Positions 7,027-12,677 of a stretch of 12,677 bases of DNA are shown here, one piece after another (positions within the stretch are counted from its first letter, which is position 1; every line of letters starts with the position of its first letter). The DNA is taken from the NCBI GenBank assembly GCA_036403035.1, contig DASWRT010000241.1, positions 1-12,677 on the forward strand, read 5' to 3'. Source of the stretch: DASWRT01 sp036403035 (GTDB lineage Bacteria > Pseudomonadota > Alphaproteobacteria > ATCC43930 > CGMCC-115725). The notes beneath the pieces were generated by a model that was given only the letters and a program-made list of their open reading frames with translations, was not told where the DNA came from and did not search any database. Position numbers and translations under genes: made by a program.

Positions 7027-7800
7027 ATGATGACGGGTGAATCCGTTCGACAGAACTTTCTGGCGCAGATGGAGGCGATCGCGGAGGCACATCTCCCCTC
7101 ACGCTCGCCGTTCTTCGGCCGGCTCGGCGGCCTTCAGGACGGGATGGCGCGTTCCCCGGAACTGCTCGGCGAGATCCATCTCGCCTACCAGAGCGCGATG
7201 CATTCGACGCGGGTGGCGGTCTACCATCTTCCTTATCTCGACGCGCCGGCGCTCCGCGCGCGCAAAGTGCAGATCTTCGTCGACGACGACGGGCTCGCGA
7301 ACGGCGACACCCATCACTATCAGCTGACGCGCGCCTTCGCGCATATCGGCGCCCGCCTCCGTCTCAGCGACGAGGAGTTCGGGACGATCGAGGAGTTGTG
7401 CGCCCGCGTCGACCCCCCGATCGCGCGGTTCATGCAGCTCGCCGGGGAACTCTATCCGCGCTCGCACGGCGCGTGGTGCATCGTCGAGATGCTGTCGGTC
7501 GACTGGATGACCGCGCTCGCCGACGCGCTCGCCCGGCACTTCCCGGCGGTCCGCCGCGAACCCTATTTCGCCGAGTGCTTCGACAACGAGGTCGAGGAGC
7601 GGCACGCCGCGGAGTCGCTCGCGATCGCCGCCGACACGATCGTCGCGCGTCCGCATCTCCTGGAGCCGACGCTCGCCGACGCGCGGACGATGGCGGAAGC
7701 GCTCGACGGCGTGTGGCGCCATCTCGACGACATCGTCACGAAGTACGCGGCCGCCGCCGCCGTCGCCGACGACAGGGGTGAGCACCGCCTTTCGGCCTGA
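7027..7800 (+). CDS. Helical protein, probable heme-oxygenase-like (iron-containing redox enzyme) fold
   Basis: This is a 257-residue, soluble, apparently all-helical protein. I recognise only a general likeness to the heme-oxygenase-like superfamily (TenA/PqqC/CADD and diiron relatives). A segment VDDDGLANGDTHHYQLTRAFAH (85-106) resembles the 'acidic-G-D-x-x-H' helix of that group. An amphipathic helix with E154 (GAWCIVEMLSVDW) and a final acidic/histidine helix (FDNEVEERHAAE, 185-196) could supply metal ligands. The usual phenylalanine-histidine-aspartate-histidine spacing in the last helix is not obvious: C184 and E188/E191 stand where histidine and aspartate are expected. The start at 7027 (ATGATG) follows GAGG by six bases. 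A frame open further upstream lacks support. It stands alone, and its TGA stop lies inside a hairpin (7795-7823). It could instead be an unrelated helical protein; the function is unknown. Confidence 0.75.
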   Translation: MMTGESVRQNFLAQMEAIAEAHLPSRSPFFGRLGGLQDGMARSPELLGEIHLAYQSAMHSTRVAVYHLPYLDAPALRARKVQIFVDDDGLANGDTHHYQLTRAFAHIGARLRLSDEEFGTIEELCARVDPPIARFMQLAGELYPRSHGAWCIVEMLSVDWMTALADALARHFPAVRREPYFAECFDNEVEERHAAESLAIAADTIVARPHLLEPTLADARTMAEALDGVWRHLDDIVTKYAAAAAVADDRGEHRLSA

Positions 7801-7828
7801 CCCGCCCCCTAAGCGGGATAGGCTCTTA
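7795..7828 (+). repeat. Hairpin element, copy 2, over the stop codon of the 7027 gene
   Basis: GCCTGACCCGC (7795-7805) pairs with GCGGGATAGGC (7813-7823), with one A-A mismatch and one G-T pair, around a CCCCTAA loop; TCTTA follows. The TGA stop (7798-7800) is in the left arm. The 15-base string CGGGATAGGCTCTTA (7814-7828) is identical to 8934-8948. It lies between convergent genes and may end both transcripts. Confidence 0.65.
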
Positions 7829-7848
7829 AGGGCTTTCGGGCCGGACGT

Positions 7849-8820
<972 letters not shown>

Positions 8821-8890
8821 GTGCGCGATATAGCAGCCTGACGGCGCGGCGTCGCTTGCCGCGCGAGAAACGACCCGACAAACTGCGCCT

Positions 8891-8948
8891 GGAGCCTATC
8901 CCGGCAGGGTTGATGCGGTCTGCGTCAGCTTACCGGGATAGGCTCTTA
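8891..8948. repeat. Long inverted repeat, copy 3, between sua5 and parA
   Basis: GAGCCTATCCCGG (8892-8904) and CCGGGATAGGCTC (8933-8945) form a perfect 13-pair stem with a 28-base loop. The right arm continues TTA, so the last 15 bases equal 7814-7828. It sits in the 147-base divergent spacer, 20 bases before the parA start codon. It may be a dispersed REP-like element, or a leader hairpin or operator for parA. Confidence 0.7.
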
Positions 8949-8967
8949 CCGCGGGGGGCGGAGTATC

Positions 8968-9609
8968 ATGGCGGGCAAGATCATCACCGTCGCGCAGCAG
9001 AAGGGCGGCGCGGGAAAGACGACGCTGGCGGCGCATCTCGCGCTCGCCTGGGCAGGCGAGGGCAGGCGCGTCGCCCTCGTCGACATCGATCCGCAGGGCA
9101 GCCTGACGGCGTGGCACCGGCTCCGCGAGGAGCGGCTGGGCTCCGGGCGAAGCGGCCTTACCTGCGCCGACATCAAGGGCTGGCGCGTCGCCAACGAGGC
9201 GGAGCGGCAGGCGCGCGATCACGACATCGTGCTGATCGACAGTCCGCCGCATGCCGAGACCGAGGCGCGGGCCGCGGTGCGCGCGGCGCATCTCGTCGTC
9301 GTCCCGGTGCAGCCCTCGCCGATGGACGTCTGGGCGACGCGGCCGACGCTGGAGCTGGCGCGCCAGGAGCGGGTGCCGGCGCTCATCGTGCTCAACCGCG
9401 TGCCGCCGCGGGCGAACCTGACCGATACGATGCTGGCGTGGATCGAGGAACTGGGCGCCGAGGTCGCGCAGGCCCGGATCGGCAACCGCGTCGCGCTGGC
9501 CACCGCGCTTGCCGAAGGATCCGGCGTCACCGAGATGGGCGGCGGCGGTCGCGCCGCCGAGGAAGTCGCCGCGCTGGCCGGCGAAATCCTGCAACGCGGC
9601 GCGCGCTGA
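8968..9609 (+). CDS. ParA-family ATPase, orphan
   Basis: This 213-residue P-loop ATPase belongs to the ParA/MinD group, which forms dynamic gradients on nucleoid DNA to position cargo. The deviant Walker A is QQKGGAGKTT (10-19), with signature lysine K12 and catalytic-loop lysine K17. Walker A' is DIDPQGS (39-45), Walker B is IVLIDSPP (87-94), and VLNRV (141-145) is the base-recognition segment. There is no N-terminal helix-turn-helix extension, so it is the short ParA type found on plasmids and as chromosomal orphans. No parB or centromere-like array is adjacent. Its convergent neighbour is a chemoreceptor, and some short ParAs (PpfA/ParC type) place chemotaxis clusters, but the orientation does not show a link. 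The ATG at 8968 has GGAG four bases upstream. Confidence 0.9.
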   Translation: MAGKIITVAQQKGGAGKTTLAAHLALAWAGEGRRVALVDIDPQGSLTAWHRLREERLGSGRSGLTCADIKGWRVANEAERQARDHDIVLIDSPPHAETEARAAVRAAHLVVVPVQPSPMDVWATRPTLELARQERVPALIVLNRVPPRANLTDTMLAWIEELGAEVAQARIGNRVALATALAEGSGVTEMGGGGRAAEEVAALAGEILQRGAR

Positions 9610-9642
9610 CCGTCTTTGTCCCGGGCGAGAATCGCTGCGCCC

Positions 9643-9674
9643 TGAGCGGTGTTCCTACTTGAGCGCTGTTCCTA
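9643..9674 (+). repeat. 17-base direct repeat, two units
   Basis: TGAGCGGTGTTCCTA (9643-9657) and TGAGCGCTGTTCCTA (9660-9674) differ at one base and are spaced 17 bases apart. They lie 33 bases after the parA stop, just before two GC-rich hairpins. They could be a paired protein-binding site or part of a REP-like composite. Confidence 0.6.
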
Positions 9675-9680
9675 ACGTAC

Positions 9681-9767
9681 GGGCGGGGCTTGCCCCGCCC
9701 TCGCAGCAGCGCAGCTCCGGCAGGTGACCTCGTTCCGCTGAGGGCTCGGGCGGCCCAAGGGCCGCCC
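9681..9767. repeat. Pair of GC-rich hairpins, REP/BIME-like, between parA and chemoreceptor gene
   Basis: Hairpin one is GGGCGGGG-CTTG-CCCCGCCC (9681-9700). Hairpin two is GGGCGGCCC-AA-GGGCCGCCC (9748-9767). Both are perfect, and the loops are CTTG and CAAG when closed equally. No U-tract follows on either strand, so these are not standard terminators, although they sit between convergent genes. The pairing of two similar hairpins with opposite loops is reminiscent of REP pairs. Confidence 0.6.
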
Positions 9768-9842
9768 CTGCGTTAAATTGAATTTAGATCATGCGGTGTG
9801 AGGGATCCGCGTAAAGTGGACTTCAACCAGCGCGCGTGAACG

Positions 9843-11927
9843 TTACGCCGCGCGGATCGTCCGCAGGAAGGTGTCGACTTCCTTGCGCAGCGTCTCGCCT
9901 TGCCGCGACAGCTCGGCGGACGCGGCCAGCACGTGCTGCGCAGATCTGCCGGTCTCCGTGGCGGCGGCGCTGACCCCGCCGATGCTGACGCTGATCTCGC
10001 CGGTGACGCCGGCCGTCTGCTGCACGTTCCCGGCGATCTCGCGCGTCGCCGTGCCCTGCTGTTCGACCGCGGCGGCGATCGTCGTCGCGATCTCGCTGAT
10101 CTCGCTGATCGTGCTGCCGATCTGGCGGATCGCGGTGACGGTCTCGCCGGTCGCTCCCTGGATCGCCTCCACCTGGGCGCGGATATCCTCGGTCGCCTTG
10201 GCGGTCTGTGTCGCCAGCGACTTCACCTCGGAGGCGACGACGGCGAAGCCCTTGCCAGCCTCGCCGGCCCGCGCCGCCTCGATCGTCGCATTGAGCGCCA
10301 GCAGATTGGTTTGGCTGGCGATCTCCGAAATGAGGGCGACCACCTCGCCGATCTTCTGCGCCGCCGCCGCAAGCCCTTCGACGGCCCCGTCGGTGCGGGC
10401 CGTATCGTCGACGGCTTGCCGCGCGATCGACGTGGAACGGGCGACCTGCCGGCCGATCTCCTGGATCGATGCCGACAGCTCCTCCGCGGCCGACGCGACG
10501 GTCTGGACGGTGGTGCTCGCCTGCTGCGCCGCCGTCGCGACCTCGCTCGATTGGTGCAGGGTCCGCTCCGCCGTCGTCGACATCGCCTCGGCGCTCGCGC
10601 GCATTTCGGCCGTCGATCCGGCGACCGTCTCGACGACGCCCTTGACCGACCGTTCGAACGAATCGGCGAGCGCCGCCATCGCCGCCTGCCGCTCGACTTC
10701 GGCGCGTGCCTTCGCCTCCTCGCGCTCGGCGGCTAGCCGGGCCACCGCGGCAGCGTTGTCCTTGAACACCTGCACCGCGCGGGCCATCAGCCCGACCTCG
10801 TCGGTCCGTGCCGCGCCGGCCACCTCGACCGCATGGTCGCCGTCGGCGAGACGCCGCATCGTGCGCTCCAGGCCGGCGAGCGGTGCCAGCACGCGGCGCA
10901 GCACGATCCAGAAGGCGCAAGCCGTCATCGTCATGCCGAGCAGCAGGACGCCGCCGTTGAGGATGAGGTCGCGCAGCGCGCCCGCCGAGATCCGCTGCGC
11001 GGCGTCGCGCGCCGCTCCGCCCATCGCGCCGCCGAGCTTGACGATCGTGTCGGTCGCCGCCGCCGACTGCTCGCCCCATTTGGCGGCGGAAACTTGGTAG
11101 ACGCCGGTCTCGCCCGCCGCATAGACCGCCTCGCGCATATCGTTGAACGTCCCGAAATAGGTCTTCTCGACCGTTTCGATCGCGTCGATCAGATCGGCCG
11201 GGACATCCGCCCGGCTGCGCAGGGACCGCACGACCGACCACGCCTCGTCGACATGGCCGCGGTCGGCGGCGAGCGAGCGGGCGACCGCCGCGCTCATCGG
11301 GTTGCGCACCGCGATCAGCGCCGCCAGGGCGGATTGCTCGCGAGCTGCGTACTCGGCCATCTCGGCCGTCAGGTGCCGTAGCTGGACGAGCCGGGCAATC
11401 GCCGGGTCGGGCACGTCGGACGCCGTCTCGGCCGCGATGCGAAGCGCGTTGACCGCGTCGATCGCACCGGTCGCCGTCGGCTCCCATTCCCGTATCGCAT
11501 CCGCGTTCCGCTCTCGGAACATCTTGCCGATCGAGTCATCGATGGCGCCGCGGATCGTGCGCAGACGGTCGAGGGCCGTATCGGCGTCGGCGAGTTGCTT
11601 CCGCAACTCGGCTGCAACCGGCAGCCGCTTCAGGTCGGCGATGCCCGCCGAGATCGACTCTTCGGCGACGGTGCGGGCCGCCGCTACCTCGTTGCGCCGT
11701 TCAGGCGGCGCTGCGTCCATGCCGCGCAACGCCGAAGCGGCGCCGCCTCGCTCCGCCGACAGCGCCGCAGCGCCGCGCAGCAGCAGGTCCGCGGCGTCGT
11801 TCACGCCGAGGAAGGCGGTGGCCGTGGCGCGATGACCGATGCTGCGGACCGCATCGAGCGCACAGACCGCGAGCTGCAGGCTCGCGAGCAGTGCGACGAC
11901 TCCGAGAAGGAGCGTTCGTATGCGCAT
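9843..11927 (-). CDS. Methyl-accepting chemotaxis protein, transmembrane
   Basis: This 694-residue receptor couples an extracytoplasmic signal to the CheA/CheW kinase complex. The layout is: membrane helix 1 (about 6-26), a large helical sensor region (about 30-318), membrane helix 2 (321-344), a HAMP linker (345-397), and a cytoplasmic coiled-coil. The highly conserved hairpin tip EIASQTNLLALNATIEAARAG is at 535-555, with GKGFAVVASEVKSLA following. It ends in TFLRTIRAA, without an NWETF-type CheR tether. The sensor region contains LSAERGGAASAL (56-67), which recalls nitrate/nitrite-sensing (NIT) helices, but the ligand is unknown. The ATG at 11927 is chosen because GGGAGAGAG lies just upstream; a frame opening 11 codons earlier begins with TTG. 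It follows the OmpA-like gene on the same strand after a 201-base AT-rich gap. Confidence 0.93.
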   Translation of the reverse strand: MRIRTLLLGVVALLASLQLAVCALDAVRSIGHRATATAFLGVNDAADLLLRGAAALSAERGGAASALRGMDAAPPERRNEVAAARTVAEESISAGIADLKRLPVAAELRKQLADADTALDRLRTIRGAIDDSIGKMFRERNADAIREWEPTATGAIDAVNALRIAAETASDVPDPAIARLVQLRHLTAEMAEYAAREQSALAALIAVRNPMSAAVARSLAADRGHVDEAWSVVRSLRSRADVPADLIDAIETVEKTYFGTFNDMREAVYAAGETGVYQVSAAKWGEQSAAATDTIVKLGGAMGGAARDAAQRISAGALRDLILNGGVLLLGMTMTACAFWIVLRRVLAPLAGLERTMRRLADGDHAVEVAGAARTDEVGLMARAVQVFKDNAAAVARLAAEREEAKARAEVERQAAMAALADSFERSVKGVVETVAGSTAEMRASAEAMSTTAERTLHQSSEVATAAQQASTTVQTVASAAEELSASIQEIGRQVARSTSIARQAVDDTARTDGAVEGLAAAAQKIGEVVALISEIASQTNLLALNATIEAARAGEAGKGFAVVASEVKSLATQTAKATEDIRAQVEAIQGATGETVTAIRQIGSTISEISEIATTIAAAVEQQGTATREIAGNVQQTAGVTGEISVSIGGVSAAATETGRSAQHVLAASAELSRQGETLRKEVDTFLRTIRAA

Positions 11928-11960
11928 GGTGACTCTCTCCCGACCGGTCATCTCGACCAA

Positions 11961-11968
11961 TTATCGGA
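11961..11968 (-). promoter_or_regulatory. Possible sigma28-type -10 box upstream of the chemoreceptor gene
   Basis: On the minus strand TCCGATAA matches seven of eight bases of the flagellar sigma28 -10 element GCCGATAA, 34 bases before the start codon. The matching -35 region at the usual 11-base spacing (CTGATTTG) is poor, so this is tentative. The surrounding 11950-12050 stretch is strikingly AT-rich for this window. Confidence 0.3.
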
Positions 11969-12062
11969 ACAGAAAACACCAAATCAGTAAAAATCCGATT
12001 GAAATCAACAATATACTAAGGTTCTGTAGAAATTCGCCTTATGGATGACCCTGGCCTGATCC

Positions 12063-12123
12063 CGACGAGTTGCTCGTCGTTAAACTCCTTCCTGTGCGAC
12101 GGCCTGTCCGCCGCCGCGGCGGC
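12063..12123. other. Hairpin and palindrome after the OmpA-like gene
   Basis: CGACGAG-TTG-CTCGTCG (12063-12079) is a perfect 7-pair stem, and GCCGCCGCGGCGGC (12110-12123) is a perfect 14-base palindrome. Both follow the OmpA-like stop on the minus strand. They could slow or end transcription, but no U-tract is present. Confidence 0.4.
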
Positions 12124-12128
12124 AACCT

Positions 12129-12677
12129 CTATCGCTCGGTCAGCTTCAGCTCGATCCGCCGGTTGCGGCGGAGCGCGATTTCGTCGGTGCCGCGGTCGAT
12201 CGGCTGGAATTCGCCGAAGCCGGTCGCCGCAACCCGGTCGGCCGGAATGCCTTGCTGGATCAGGTACTTCACGACCGAGATCGCACGCGCCGTCGACAGC
12301 TCCCAGTTGGATGGGAACTGCGCCGTCGCGATTGGCCGCAGGTCGGTATGGCCGTCGACGCGCAGCACCCAGTTCAGGTCCCGCGGGATCTCCGGCATGA
12401 TTTCCTTCAGCGCGGTGACGACAGGGTTGAGCTTCTGCTGCGCGTCCGGGCCCAGGAACGCGCTGCCCGGGTCGAACAGCACCTCGGACTGGAACACGAA
12501 GCGGTCGCCGACGACGCGGATGTCCTGCCGGTCGCCGAGGATCTCGCGCAGCCGCCCGAAGAACTCGGAGCGGTAGCGCGCCAGCTCCTCGACCTTGTTG
12601 GCGAGCGCCACGTTGAGCCGCTTGCCGAGATCGACGATCTGCGTCTGCTGCTCCTTCGACTTGGTGTCGGCGAGGTC
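12129..12677 (-). CDS. OmpA/MotB-type peptidoglycan-binding protein, C-terminal part
   Basis: The frame is open to the right edge; 182 C-terminal residues are present. A charged, Q/E/K-rich coiled coil (fragment residues 1-45) precedes an OmpA-C domain (about 55-180). Peptidoglycan-anchor features are VDGHTD (107-112), NWELSTARA (124-132, with R131 as the likely diaminopimelate-contacting arginine), the GIPADRVAATGFGEFQP stretch (143-159), and RRNRRIEL (170-177). This domain clamps a membrane protein to the cell wall. The coiled coil plus OmpA-C form is common in proteins encoded beside MotA/ExbB-like genes in Alphaproteobacteria; whether such a partner lies upstream is outside the window. 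The N-terminal membrane helix is not seen, so a lipoprotein or outer-membrane form cannot be excluded. Confidence 0.9.
   Translation of the reverse strand, partial: DLADTKSKEQQTQIVDLGKRLNVALANKVEELARYRSEFFGRLREILGDRQDIRVVGDRFVFQSEVLFDPGSAFLGPDAQQKLNPVVTALKEIMPEIPRDLNWVLRVDGHTDLRPIATAQFPSNWELSTARAISVVKYLIQQGIPADRVAATGFGEFQPIDRGTDEIALRRNRRIELKLTER

Noticed and set aside
6810..7030. Short plus-strand open frames and a TTGACG -35-like box at 6810-6815
   Set aside because: The frames overlap each other in different registers with no family likeness, and the box has no acceptable -10 partner at 17-18 bases (GAATTT only).
9804..9858. Eight-base inverted repeat GATCCGCG/CGCGGATC around the chemoreceptor stop
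   Set aside because: The arms are short and 39 bases apart in GC-rich DNA; this is expected by chance.

Overview
The window is GC-rich, densely coded DNA from what looks like an alphaproteobacterial chromosome, probably near the Rhodospirillales. This rests on an F0 cluster in the order atpI-atpB-atpE-atpF'-atpF with duplicated b-type subunits, typical of Alphaproteobacteria and kept apart from any F1 genes. The other genes (a long acyl-CoA dehydrogenase, a D-2-hydroxyglutarate-type dehydrogenase, Sua5, an orphan ParA, a chemoreceptor and an OmpA/MotB-like protein) fit that setting. No transposase, integrase, phage gene, CRISPR array, tRNA or rRNA was seen, so this reads as ordinary core/accessory chromosome, not an island.

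Layout. 1-351 (+) is the C-terminal end of a SAM-dependent O-methyltransferase. It converges on the F0 operon (2999 down to 502, minus strand), with a bidirectional terminator hairpin at 448-487 between them. The F0 operon has a good sigma70-like promoter at 3057-3085. Upstream, on the same strand, are a D-2-hydroxyglutarate/D-lactate dehydrogenase-like flavoprotein (6626-5157), a 40-codon membrane peptide (5112-4990) and an acyl-CoA dehydrogenase (4979-3171). The peptide's stop codon overlaps the Shine-Dalgarno of the acyl-CoA dehydrogenase. A roughly 400-base divergent spacer (6627-7026) leads to a helical, probably heme-oxygenase-like protein (7027-7800, +), which converges on the tRNA t6A-modification gene sua5/tsaC (8820-7849, minus). 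An orphan ParA ATPase (8968-9609, +) diverges from sua5 and converges on a transmembrane chemoreceptor (11927-9843, minus). The right edge cuts an OmpA/MotB-type peptidoglycan-binding protein (12677-12129, minus).

How the genes relate. The F0 genes build the membrane proton channel of ATP synthase. The two flavoenzymes upstream both oxidise organic acids or acyl-CoAs and would feed electrons to the respiratory chain that drives it. ParA, the chemoreceptor and the OmpA-like protein could share a cell-envelope or motility theme, but their strands do not support one operon.

The least ordinary material is non-coding or small. It comprises three hairpin elements sharing the tail AGGCTCTTA, two of them lying over stop codons; a 17-base direct repeat plus two GC-rich hairpins between parA and the chemoreceptor; and the 40-codon membrane peptide. 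I did not find a convincing new multigene system.
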